A stretch of DNA of 40,894 nucleotides from Eikenella glucosivorans (GCF_016025525.2 NZ_JACSGR010000010.1:1-40894); one strand, 5' to 3'; numbered from the stretch's first letter, positions 31,393 through 38,541 are shown. Notes: generated by a model from the sequence alone, not told the origin. Numbers and translations are program-made.

Positions 31393-31410
31393 ATACGGCA
31401 GCCGACAAAA

Positions 31411-31451
31411 AGGCTACCTGAAAACCCACATTGAGCATTTTCAGGTAGCCT
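31411..31451. terminator. DUS-pair terminator
   Basis: Forward DUS 31411-31422, reverse DUS 31440-31451, T-run after the stem. A second pair (31511-31522 with 31532-31543), a dialect variant (TTCAGGCAGCCC, 31608-31619) and a fifth DUS (31632-31643) fill the gap up to folP. Confidence 0.8.
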
Positions 31452-31653
31452 TTTCTTCCCCGCCACAGTTCCATCCCTTTAAAGTTCCTTAGAAAACAAG
31501 CAAAAATATTTTCAGGTAGCCTCCCGCATAAAGGCTACCTGAAAATACAAACCATCGTTTCGCAATATCTAAAGCAATTGCCTCCAGCAGAAACCAGCCC
31601 AATCATTTTCAGGCAGCCCCACGCAGCATAGAGGCTACCTGAAAACCATTTGC

Positions 31654-32499
31654 CTACTGCAAAGCCCGCCACACCCGCCAAGCGTCCACCGTCGCCTTCA
31701 CATCGTGCACGCGCAATACCGCCGCACCGCGTGCCGCCGCCGCCAGCGCCGCACCCACGCTGCCATGCACCCGCTCCGCCGCCTCCGTCTCGCCGCTCAG
31801 CTCGCCGATCATCCGTTTGCGCGACACGCCAATCAGCAGCGGCAGGCCGGTTTGCGCCTGCAGCTCGGGCAGGTGGCGCATGAGCTGCACATTATGCGCC
31901 AGCGTTTTGCCGAAGCCGAAGCCCGGGTCGAGCACCAGCCGATTGCGTGCAATGCCTGCCGCTGCACACGCTTCGACACGGTTTTTCAGGTAGCCTGCCA
32001 CTTCGCCCACCACGTCTTGATAGTGCGGATTTTCCTGCATATTTTCAGGTAGCCCCTGCATATGCATCAGGCAAATGCCGATGTAGGCATGGCGCGCCAG
32101 CAAATCCACCGCTCCCCCGTCTTCCAACGCGGCCACATCGTTGATGATGTCGGCCAGCCCCTCATCCAGCAGGCGGCGCATCACCTCCGTTCGGCGCGTG
32201 TCCACGCTCAGCGGCACGTCCCACTTAGCCAGCTCGCGCACCACCGGCTGCAAGCGCGCCCACTCTTCTTCCGGCGGCACATAAGCCGCACCGGGACGGG
32301 TCGATTCGCCGCCGACATCTAAAATATCGGCACCCTCCCGCAGCAGCCGTTCGGCGTGCGCCAAGGCTGCGGCGGCGCTGCGGGAATACGTGCCGCCGTC
32401 GGAGAAGGAGTCGGGCGTAAGGTTGATGATGCCCATGATTTTGGGCTCGGCCAGGCTGATTTGAAAACGGCCGGCCTGCCAAACGGATTGTGCTGTCAT
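31654..32499 (-). CDS. folP: Dihydropteroate synthase
   Basis: Encodes 281 residues. It joins p-aminobenzoate to the pterin pyrophosphate in folate synthesis and is the sulfonamide target. Motifs: IMGIINLTPDSFSDGG, DVGGESTRPG, VDTRR, PGFGFGKT and SRKRMIG. Two DUS sequences lie inside the gene: 32044-32055 (last base changed), giving GLPEN, and 31985-31996, giving GYLKN, both in the stretch between INDVAALED and the LDPGFGFGK motif. glmM, often adjacent to folP, is absent here. A DUS (32503-32514) lies immediately before the ATG. Confidence 0.96.
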   Translation of the reverse strand: MTAQSVWQAGRFQISLAEPKIMGIINLTPDSFSDGGTYSRSAAAALAHAERLLREGADILDVGGESTRPGAAYVPPEEEWARLQPVVRELAKWDVPLSVDTRRTEVMRRLLDEGLADIINDVAALEDGGAVDLLARHAYIGICLMHMQGLPENMQENPHYQDVVGEVAGYLKNRVEACAAAGIARNRLVLDPGFGFGKTLAHNVQLMRHLPELQAQTGLPLLIGVSRKRMIGELSGETEAAERVHGSVGAALAAAARGAAVLRVHDVKATVDAWRVWRALQ

Positions 32500-33158
32500 T
32501 TGAGGCTACCTGAAAACGTAGGCTTCAGCGTGAGCTAAAGCGATGCCTTGGCGCAGCCAGGGCGGCGTTTCTGCACGGCTAAAGCGTGAGCTTCTAACGA
32601 AGTTAAAATAAAGGCCGCATTATAAACCCGATGCCGGCCAAAGGCCGGCTTGCGGCAATTCCGGTTTTTCCCGCATGGAAATCCTCATCTTGCACTGGCT
32701 CAAAACGCTAGTGAAAAACAAAAAATAGAAAGGCATTTAAAACGGAAAAGTCCAAAAAACCGGCTAATTGTAGTGAAAAAACCAAGCATGCCTGATTTAC
32801 AAAAGGATGATGCCATTACTGCCAACGCCGCCTCAATATCAGGTAAACAATAAAAATATCAGCGGCTTTATGCCACATCATCCTGCCAAAATCCGCCACG
32901 GGCCGTTTGAATTATGATGGTGTTAATATTTACTTTAAAAAGTAAAAGGCATATACTGCCATTCAGCGTTGAATGCGGTTGCAGGGCTGTTGCAGCCAAG
33001 CGCCGGATTCGGCTCAATATAGAAGCGGGTCTGTTTACCAGATAAAAAAGCCTGCCGGTTTTTCCTGAGTTACAAAGTAGAGAGTATGTTTAGGTTGTCA
33101 GGAAACCATAGTTTATTGATTTTTTTGTTTTGTTTTCTTTGTGGAGATCTTGTCGAAA
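32500..33158 (+). other. Gene-free region with composite repeat remnants and a long leader
   Basis: 32515-32620 holds degenerate composite-repeat units after a DUS. 32640-32930 is AT-rich with no supported gene; an open frame at 32650-32853 lacks a ribosome binding site. A promoter at 32929-32957 begins the leader of the next gene. Confidence 0.6.
32929..32957 (+). promoter_or_regulatory. Promoter with an overlapping perfect palindrome, for the Roadblock gene
   Basis: TTTACT (32929-32934), a 17-base spacer and TATACT (32952-32957) make a good sigma-70 promoter. The spacer and -35 coincide with a perfect inverted repeat, TTTACTTT-AA-AAAGTAAA (32929-32946), suitable as an operator. The implied leader is about 195 bases long. 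Confidence 0.65.
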
Positions 33159-33515
33159 ATGAATTACGATAAAACCGTAGCAGAAATGCTGAATGTGGAT
33201 GGCGCCTTGGCAGCCGCAGTGGTGGACTACTCCAGCGGCATGCTGCTGGCCGGTGGCGGCAGCCCCGCGATTGACTTGGAAATCGCCGCCGCAGGTAACA
33301 CCGAGGTGATGCGCGCCAAAAATAAAACCATGCAAATGCTTGGTTTGAAAGACGAAATCGAGGATATGCTGATTACCTTGGGCACCCAATACCACCTGTT
33401 GCGCCCGCTGGCTCGTCATGACGGCCTGTTCCTGTATTCCGTGTTGGACAGAAGCAAAGCCAACTTGGCTTTGGCTCGCCGTTCTTTGGTTAACGCCGAA
33501 CGCAACTTGGGCTGA
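33159..33515 (+). CDS. Roadblock/LC7 domain protein
   Basis: Encodes 118 residues. The fold of one Roadblock/LC7 domain is visible: MLNVDGALAAAVVDYSSGMLLAGGG, a long helix, DMLITLGTQYHLLRPL and DGLFLYSVLDRSKANLALARRSL. Such proteins often act with small Ras-like GTPases, but no GTPase gene is nearby. Close homologues occur in Neisseria. ATG 33159 has GGAGA at a long distance (about 11 bases); an in-frame GTG at 33141 would precede it. A strong terminator follows. Confidence 0.82.
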   Translation: MNYDKTVAEMLNVDGALAAAVVDYSSGMLLAGGGSPAIDLEIAAAGNTEVMRAKNKTMQMLGLKDEIEDMLITLGTQYHLLRPLARHDGLFLYSVLDRSKANLALARRSLVNAERNLG

Positions 33516-33535
33516 TACGGCAGAGTTGTTAGCGA

Positions 33536-33568
33536 AAAACCGGTTGTCGCCAGACAGCCGGTTTTTTA
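33536..33568 (+). terminator. Intrinsic terminator after the Roadblock gene
   Basis: AAAAACCGGTTGTC and GACAGCCGGTTTTT form a 14-bp stem with one G-T pair and a 4-base loop, followed by T residues. Confidence 0.92.
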
Positions 33569-33796
33569 TTGCCCGTTTGGCTGCTTGGCTGCCCGCACGC
33601 AAATCAACCGCATTTGCGGGGAAAACGCAACACCTCGCCACCTTTTCAAACACCAGACTTGCCGCCGTCATACTCACACCGCTACCATGGCGCCCGTTTT
33701 CCGCTTTGCCAAGGCAAGCCGGAATATCCGCAAAACGCAGCGGCACCCTGCCGCAAGTTTTCCATTTTCCATCATCATGCAAAGAAGGAGCACATC

Positions 33797-33847
33797 ATGC
33801 CGTACGCTTTCACCCTCCGTTCAATCCTTTGCAGCTCAGAAGCCTAA
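33797..33847 (+). CDS. Candidate 16-residue leader peptide upstream of rtcB2
   Basis: Encodes MPYAFTLRSILCSSEA then TAA. AGAAGGAG lies about 7 bases before its ATG, a better ribosome binding site than that of rtcB2 itself. It ends 201 bp before rtcB2, and the space between includes short hairpins such as GCCCG-CTT-CGGGC (near 33870). The peptide has no known family. Its position suggests a regulatory uORF, but it could be a chance ORF. Confidence 0.4.
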   Translation: MPYAFTLRSILCSSEA

Positions 33848-34048
33848 GGCCGCTTCCCTTTCTTGTGCCGCCCGCTTCGGGCTGCTTTCTCCCCATCGTG
33901 TAAACCGCAGCGCCTGCGCCGTTTGGCTGCGCCTGCCGTTTGCATTCGGCGCGAAACCTTTCCATTTTCAGCATATTGCTTTGCCGCACGGCAAGGCAGG
34001 CTGCTGTATGAATGCCCGGTTTCCCGCTACCAGCCAGAAAGTACCAAT

Positions 34049-35188
34049 ATGGGCACAACAAATCCTCAATATCTTTCCGAAAACACCGTTTTAATCGCCG
34101 ATACCTACACTTGGATCGAAGGCAACGCCGTCCAACAGCTGCAAACCACCGCCCGCCTGCCGCAGATGCTGCGCGTGGCCGGTATGCCCGATTTGCACGC
34201 CGGGCGCGGCTACCCAGTCGGCGCCGCCTTTTTCAGCAGCGGCCGCTTCTACCCCGCGCTCATCGGCAACGATATCGGCTGCGGCATGGCGCTGTGGCAA
34301 ACCGATTTGGCCGCACACAAAGCCAAACCCGCCAAACTGGCCAAACAGCTCGGCAACATCGACGCCCCGCTGGACGAAAGCTGGCAGGCGCGCATCAATG
34401 AAATCCTGCCACCCCACCCTTTTCAGGTAGCCTTAGGCACCATCGGCGGCGGCAATCACTTTGCCGAACTGCAAACCGTGGATGCCGTATACCGCCCCGA
34501 AAGGCTACCTGAAAACTTCAACCCCGCCTGCCTGCAACTGCTCGTACACAGCGGCTCGCGCGGGCTCGGCCAGCAGATTTTGCGCCGCCACGTGGAAACC
34601 CACGGCCACTCATGGCTACCTGAAAACAGCCCCGAAGCCGCCGCCTACCTTGCCGAGCACAGCAACGCCCTCGCCTTCGCACGCGCCAACCGCCAGCTGA
34701 TAGCCGAACGCATGTTCAAGCGCTGGGGCTCCCAAGGCCTCCGCCTGCTCGACGTGCACCACAACTTCCTGCAGCACACCGCCATCGGTAGCGAAACCGG
34801 CTGGCTGCACCGCAAAGGCGCCACCCCCTCCGACTGCGGCCTGGTGCTCATTCCCGGCTCGCGCGGCGACTACAGCTATCTGGTCGAGCCAGCCGCCGAT
34901 TGCAGCATCGCACTCAACTCGCTCGCCCACGGCGCCGGCCGCAAATGGCAGCGCAGCGAATGCAAAGGCCGCCTGTCGCACAAATACAGTGCAGACAGCC
35001 TGCGCCACACCGCCTTCGGCAGCCTCGTGGTGTGCGCCGACAAAGCCCTGGTTTATGAAGAAGCGCCGCAAGCCTATAAAAATATCGACGGCATCATCGC
35101 CGCCATGCAGCATGCCGGCCTGATCGAACCAATCGCCCGCCTCAAACCAGTGCTCACCTACAAAACCAGCAGCGGCTGCAAAGGATAA
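34049..35188 (+). CDS. rtcB2: RtcB-family RNA ligase (RtcB2, PrfH-associated type)
   Basis: Encodes 379 residues, the short RtcB subgroup seen beside prfH. RtcB seals RNA ends carrying 2',3'-cyclic or 3'-phosphate and 5'-OH using Mn2+ and GTP. Metal ligands appear in GNDIGCGM (Cys), GGGNHF (His), HSGSRGLG (His) and DVHHNF (His); the guanylylated His lies in LAHGAGRKWQR. ATG 34049 gives the family start MGTTNPQYLSENT; the frame is open upstream to 33863 but non-coding. Exact DUS copies at 34422 and 34502 and a near copy at 34613 lie inside, encoding PFQVA, RLPEN and WLPEN. The next gene begins 3 bases after its stop. Confidence 0.94.
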   Translation: MGTTNPQYLSENTVLIADTYTWIEGNAVQQLQTTARLPQMLRVAGMPDLHAGRGYPVGAAFFSSGRFYPALIGNDIGCGMALWQTDLAAHKAKPAKLAKQLGNIDAPLDESWQARINEILPPHPFQVALGTIGGGNHFAELQTVDAVYRPERLPENFNPACLQLLVHSGSRGLGQQILRRHVETHGHSWLPENSPEAAAYLAEHSNALAFARANRQLIAERMFKRWGSQGLRLLDVHHNFLQHTAIGSETGWLHRKGATPSDCGLVLIPGSRGDYSYLVEPAADCSIALNSLAHGAGRKWQRSECKGRLSHKYSADSLRHTAFGSLVVCADKALVYEEAPQAYKNIDGIIAAMQHAGLIEPIARLKPVLTYKTSSGCKG

Positions 35189-35191
35189 GCC

Positions 35192-35893
35192 ATGAAAATC
35201 ATCAGCAAATTTAAAGATTTCTACGACCACAAAGTGGCCAAATACGGCAGCGACCCCATACTCGTGTTTGACCGCCGCCAGCCTCCCGGCAGCGAAATCC
35301 TGCACCGCCTGCCCTTGCCGCCCGATGATTGGGAGAGGGAATTCGGCACCTGCGCCGTGGTGTCCGAACTGTATATCGGCAACCTGCACGTGTACCTATT
35401 TGCCACCGTCAGCCAAGTGTATAGCTCATACGACATCGAGACAGCGTATCTGCAACAGCGCCGGCACCGCCTCCCGCTGCACATGGTGCGTTTTCTCGAC
35501 GGGAGCGAATATTGCCTGCCCCAATGCAGCAACTATTATTGGCCCGGGTATGCACACTTCCAGAAGCCTGATTTCAGCCCACGCCCTTGCAGCCGCAGCC
35601 ACAGCAGCATTGCTGCCTGCCGCCACGTGCCGCTGCTGCTCGCCTACTATGCCGACCCGCATCACCCCACCCGGCTCGAGCGCCGCCAGAACTTCGCCGC
35701 CAACCCGCAGCTCTCCGCCCTCGGCGTGTACCTCGACCCCGACACCGTGTGGCAGCAACTCAGCACATACCTGTCACAACTCAAAAGCGAGGCCGAAACC
35801 AGCCCGAGCGTGCCCGACAAAGACAAAATCGGCAATAAAGGCTTCGATGCCAAACGCTCCTTCCGGCCGAAAATGAAAGGAAACCAAGCATGA
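35192..35893 (+). CDS. Uncharacterised protein coupled between rtcB2 and prfH
   Basis: Encodes 233 residues, soluble, no signal peptide. AAGGA (35181-35185) overlaps the end of rtcB2, and its own stop overlaps the prfH start in an ATGA, so translation of all three genes is coupled. The N-terminus MKIISKFKDFYDHKVAKYG, the middle NPQLSALGVYLDPDTVWQQL and the C-terminal GFDAKRSFR recall, from memory, a widespread uncharacterised bacterial and phage family. Several Cys and His residues lie at about 110-145 (EYCLPQCSNYYW, PRPCSRSH, ACRH). No function can be assigned; a role in damaged-ribosome repair is inferred from context only. Confidence 0.85.
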   Translation: MKIISKFKDFYDHKVAKYGSDPILVFDRRQPPGSEILHRLPLPPDDWEREFGTCAVVSELYIGNLHVYLFATVSQVYSSYDIETAYLQQRRHRLPLHMVRFLDGSEYCLPQCSNYYWPGYAHFQKPDFSPRPCSRSHSSIAACRHVPLLLAYYADPHHPTRLERRQNFAANPQLSALGVYLDPDTVWQQLSTYLSQLKSEAETSPSVPDKDKIGNKGFDAKRSFRPKMKGNQA

Positions 35894-36507
35894 TTTACCT
35901 GCAAATATCCACCGCCCAAGGCCCCGCCGAATGCCAAATTTTCGCCGGCTTCGTCCTGCGGCGGATACTGTGCGAGGCCGAACAGGCCGGCGTGCAGGCC
36001 GAACTGTTGGAAGAAACGCCAAGCAAGCACGGCCTCCTCTCCGCCGTGCTCAAACTCAGCGGCCAAGATTCCGAAACCGTGGCCAGCCGCTGGCTCGGCA
36101 CCCTGCAATGGGTCTGCCCCAGCCCGCAGCGGCCGCAACACCCGCGCAAAAACTGGTATATCGGCATATTCAGGCTACCTGAAATCCCCGAACTGCCGGA
36201 TGAGGGCGGCATCGAATTCCAAACCTGCCGCGCCGGTGGGAAGGGCGGCCAGCACGTCAACAAAACCGAGTCCGCCGTGCGCGTCGTACACCTCGCCAGC
36301 GGCATCTCCGTACGCGCCGAAGGCGAACGCAGCCAGCACGCCAACAAAAAACGCGCACTCGAGCTGCTCGCCCTCAAACTGGCCGAGCATCACCAAACCG
36401 CCCTGCAACAACACGCCGCCGGCGCGCACAAATCACTCTACCAAGTAGAGCGCGGCAACCCGCAGCGCGTGTTTGTGGGTCGGCAGTTTAAAGAACGGCT
36501 CGGCTAA
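35890..36507 (+). CDS. prfH: Release factor-like protein PrfH
   Basis: Encodes 205 residues, shorter than RF1/RF2. The peptidyl-hydrolysis motif GGQ is at 119-121 in RAGGKGGQHVNKTESAVRV. The codon-recognition domain of RF1/RF2 is missing and replaced by a small N-terminal domain. PrfH is known to release peptides from ribosomes whose 16S decoding centre has been cut, after which RtcB2 reseals the rRNA. AAAGGA precedes the ATG, which overlaps the preceding stop. A DUS inside (36172-36183) encodes RLPE in the N-domain linker. Confidence 0.93.
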   Translation: MIYLQISTAQGPAECQIFAGFVLRRILCEAEQAGVQAELLEETPSKHGLLSAVLKLSGQDSETVASRWLGTLQWVCPSPQRPQHPRKNWYIGIFRLPEIPELPDEGGIEFQTCRAGGKGGQHVNKTESAVRVVHLASGISVRAEGERSQHANKKRALELLALKLAEHHQTALQQHAAGAHKSLYQVERGNPQRVFVGRQFKERLG

Positions 36508-36515
36508 ACGGCAAA

Positions 36516-36558
36516 AGGCTACCTGAAAATGGAAGAATAGTTTTCAGGTAGCCTTTTC
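36516..36558 (+). terminator. DUS-pair terminator closing the rtcB2-prfH operon
   Basis: Forward DUS 36516-36527 and reverse DUS 36543-36554, 15-base loop, then TTTT. Confidence 0.85.
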
Positions 36559-36572
36559 ATGAGTTAGCGGCA

Positions 36573-36627
36573 TTTGGGGGTATTTTTCCTGCAGTATTTT
36601 CAAAATACCGTAAAAAATACCCCCAAA
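36573..36627. repeat. Nested inverted repeats of GTATTTT near tRNA-Phe
   Basis: TTTGGGGGTATTTTT (36573-36587) is perfectly complementary to 36613-36627. Inside lies a second palindrome, GTATTTT-C-AAAATAC (36594-36608). Four GTATTTT units thus alternate in orientation. Confidence 0.85.
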
Positions 36628-36650
36628 ATTCTGTTGCCTCAATGCAATTC

Positions 36651-36742
36651 GGATAGACGGCGGTAGATACCAAGCAAGCCCAAAACATAGCTGAAAGCCT
36701 TGCTGGGCTTGGGTCTTGTAGATTTGGATGGACGGCGTTAGA
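36651..36742. repeat. 17-bp direct repeats flanking a hairpin
   Basis: GGATAGACGGCGGTAGA (36651-36667) recurs with two changes at 36726-36742. Between them CAAGCCCA and TGGGCTTG can pair. No gene is present. Confidence 0.7.
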
Positions 36743-36743
36743 C

Positions 36744-36770
36744 AAAAAAATAACCGCTAAAAAGCGGTTA
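36744..36770 (-). terminator. Intrinsic terminator of tRNA-Phe
   Basis: TAACCGCT and AGCGGTTA (36751-36770) form an 8-bp stem with a 4-base loop; on the minus strand seven T residues follow. Confidence 0.92.
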
Positions 36771-36771
36771 G

Positions 36772-36847
36772 TGGTGGCCAGAGGCAGGATCGAACTGCCG
36801 ACACACGGATTTTCAATCCGTTGCTCTACCAACTGAGCTATCTGGCC
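36772..36847 (-). tRNA. tRNA-Phe (GAA)
   Basis: The minus strand folds into a standard 76-base tRNA with encoded CCA: acceptor GGCCAGA/TCTGGCC, D-arm TAGCTCAGTTGGTAGAGCA, anticodon loop ATTGAAAAT with GAA, and T-loop GTTCGATCC. A promoter lies directly upstream and a terminator directly downstream, so it is a single-gene unit. Confidence 0.97.
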
Positions 36848-36863
36848 GTTTTTGAAGTTTGCT

Positions 36864-36892
36864 ATTACACCAGTTAATCCAACCTGAGTCAA
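36864..36892 (-). promoter_or_regulatory. tRNA-Phe promoter
   Basis: On the minus strand TTGACT (plus 36887-36892), a 17-base spacer and TGTAAT (plus 36864-36869), ending 16 bases before the mature tRNA 5' end. Confidence 0.8.
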
Positions 36893-37026
36893 GCTTTTTC
36901 GGCGAAATATTTTCTGGAGCGCATAAACATATTATTTTTCCGAATGATTTTTGTCCCTACCAAACTCCAACCTTGGCTGCATCAAAGCATCAATCTGCTC
37001 GGTTAGCGGTATTTTTCAGGTAGCCC

Positions 37027-37218
37027 CTATTTTATTTTGCCTGTTTGCTCTTGCCGTATCTGCTCCATCGCCCTGTTAATGGTTTCCATCTGTTGGCGGT
37101 AGCGGCTGCAGGGGGAACAGGCCAAGAGGTGCAGGCGCAGTTGCCAGCGCTCCGGCAGGGTGAGCGGGCGGTCTTGTTGCAGTGACATCAGTTCGGCTGC
37201 ACGTTTGCATTTCAACAT
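37027..37218 (-). CDS. Zinc-binding anti-sigma factor (zf-HC2 type)
   Basis: Encodes 63 residues with the ZAS signature HLLACSPC (HxxxCxxC) and an N-terminal Cys (MLKCKRAAELMS). It lacks a membrane segment, so it is a cytoplasmic anti-sigma factor probably sensing redox or zinc state. It starts 9 bp after the ECF sigma gene, so the pair form one operon. The arrangement resembles the meningococcal sigma-E and MseR pair that controls methionine sulfoxide reductase; that parallel is by arrangement and size, not by a search. Confidence 0.85.
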   Translation of the reverse strand: MLKCKRAAELMSLQQDRPLTLPERWQLRLHLLACSPCSRYRQQMETINRAMEQIRQEQTGKIK

Positions 37219-37227
37219 ATTTTCCCC

Positions 37228-37866
37228 TTATTCATTCAACCAGTTGCTTTGCAGGCAGCGGCGTAGGCCGTTGCGGGCGCGATAGAGGATGGTGTAGCAG
37301 TTGTCGGCGCTGATGCCGGTTTGTGTGCAAATTTCGGCCACGTCCAGCCCCATTATTTCGCGCAGCATGAAGATGCGGGCGGTGTTGTCGGGCAGGTGGT
37401 CGAGGCAGTATTCGAGGGTTTGCATGAATTCTTGCCGGCGGAGGGTGTCTTCGGGCGAGCCCCAGGCTTGCGGGCTGGCGGCGGCGCTCCAATGGCCGCT
37501 GTCGTCGAATTGTTCCTGGCGCACGGCATCGAGAAACTGTTCGCTTTCGCTGCTTGCTTGCCATTGCAGGCGGCTTTTTTGGCTGCGCAGCAGGTCGAGC
37601 ATGGTGTTTTTGAGGATGGCGAACACCCAAGTTTGCCATTGCGCCGCGGCTTGGAACTGGCTCTGGCGGGTGAAGGCTTTGAGCAGTGTGTCCTGCACCA
37701 CGTCTTCCGCCCACTGTGCGTCGCGCAGTTGCAGGGTGGCGAAACGCAGCAGGCGGCGCCGCAGCTCGGCGGTGTCGGCGGCATGCCATTGCCAGGCTGC
37801 GCCTTGCCCTGTTTCATTTGTCGGCAGCCCGGTATCGCCTGCCTGTGTGTTGCGTTGCTTATCCAT
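37228..37866 (-). CDS. ECF-type RNA polymerase sigma factor
   Basis: Encodes 212 residues. Region 2 spans about residues 35-100 (LRRRLLRFATLQLRDAQWAEDVVQDTLLKAF, then AQWQTWVFAILKNTMLDLLRSQ, the -10 recognition part). Region 4 spans about 145-205 (YCLDHLPDNTARIFMLREIMGLDVAEI, ISADNCYTILYRARNGLRRCL). Start 37866 is preferred; an upstream in-frame ATG would run through a DUS and encode its FSGSL peptide. A DUS pair (37877-37888, 37905-37916) lies upstream. Target promoters are unknown. Confidence 0.9.
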   Translation of the reverse strand: MDKQRNTQAGDTGLPTNETGQGAAWQWHAADTAELRRRLLRFATLQLRDAQWAEDVVQDTLLKAFTRQSQFQAAAQWQTWVFAILKNTMLDLLRSQKSRLQWQASSESEQFLDAVRQEQFDDSGHWSAAASPQAWGSPEDTLRRQEFMQTLEYCLDHLPDNTARIFMLREIMGLDVAEICTQTGISADNCYTILYRARNGLRRCLQSNWLNE

Positions 37867-37876
37867 ATCTTGCTTG

Positions 37877-37916
37877 AGGCTACCTGAAAACGGGTTTTCC
37901 ATTTTTCAGGTAGCCT
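37877..37916. repeat. Inverted DUS pair upstream of the sigma factor gene
   Basis: Forward DUS 37877-37888 and reverse DUS 37905-37916 with a 16-base spacer. It lies between the HIT gene and the sigma gene, both on the minus strand, and could terminate the HIT transcript. Confidence 0.8.
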
Positions 37917-38000
37917 TTAAGGCCAAACGGGCTGTCTGAATGCAGCCTGTGTTGTTTAGACGGTGCGGGCGGCGGTTTTCTGACAGCCCGAGCCGCCCTC

Positions 38001-38423
38001 CTACTCTGCCACGGCGGCGCGCAGTTGGGCGGCCAGCTCGGCCAGCTCGCTGTGGTCGGCCATTTTTTCTTCGTGTTGGCCGAGTTCGTGCACATGGCCG
38101 GGGATGAGGTGCATATGGTAATGCAGCACGCTTTGGCCGGCTTCTTCGCCGTTGAGCTGCATCTGCACGATGCCGTGCCGCTGCAAGACTTTGCGTTGTG
38201 CGGCGATGATTTTCTTGGCGGCGGCAAATACGGCTTGGGCGTATTCTGCGGGCAAATCGGTCAGCTCCACAGCCTGAGTTTTCGGCACAATCAACACATG
38301 CCCGCGCGCCTGCGGCATCACGTCCATGAAGGCGAGGACTTGGTCGTTTTCGTACACGGTATGGTTGGGGATTTCGCCGCGCAGGATTTTGGCGAAAATA
38401 TTGTCGGGATTGTATGCGGACAT
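38001..38423 (-). CDS. HIT family protein (HinT-like)
   Basis: Encodes 140 residues. DNIFAKILRGEIPNHTVYEND at the start, GHVLIVPK in the middle, and the histidine triad HYHMHLIPG near the C-terminus identify a HinT-type nucleoside phosphoramidate hydrolase. AAGGAG precedes the ATG at 38423. Cytoplasmic. The C-terminus is somewhat longer than in HinT and ends in an Ala/Glu-rich helix. DUS hairpins on both sides suggest a monocistronic gene. Confidence 0.93.
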   Translation of the reverse strand: MSAYNPDNIFAKILRGEIPNHTVYENDQVLAFMDVMPQARGHVLIVPKTQAVELTDLPAEYAQAVFAAAKKIIAAQRKVLQRHGIVQMQLNGEEAGQSVLHYHMHLIPGHVHELGQHEEKMADHSELAELAAQLRAAVAE

Positions 38424-38451
38424 GGTGTTCTCCTTGGGTGGACGGATATTT

Positions 38452-38538
38452 TTCAGGTAGCCTCTGAGGCAGCTTGCGCTATGTGGCAACTGCATCCGGC
38501 TCATACATTTTTCAGGTAGCCCCTGAAGGCTACCTGAA
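38452..38538. repeat. Three DUS in the uvrD-HIT gap, including a tight hairpin
   Basis: Reverse DUS at 38452-38463; then an imperfect reverse DUS (38511-38522) and an exact forward DUS (38527-38538) with a 4-base loop, just downstream of the uvrD stop, acting as its probable terminator. Confidence 0.8.
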
Positions 38539-38541
38539 AAC

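Noticed and set aside
32650..32853. Plus-strand frame of 67 codons in the gap after folP
   Set aside because: No ribosome binding site or recognisable composition; the region looks like decayed intergenic DNA.
33863..34048. N-terminal extension of rtcB2
   Set aside because: The frame is open, but the family N-terminus begins at the ATG at 34049 and the extension has no conserved character.
36557..36892. Minus-strand open frame of 111 codons spanning the tRNA-Phe gene
   Set aside because: It reads straight through the tRNA, its promoter and its terminator. This is a well-known spurious frame over tRNA genes.
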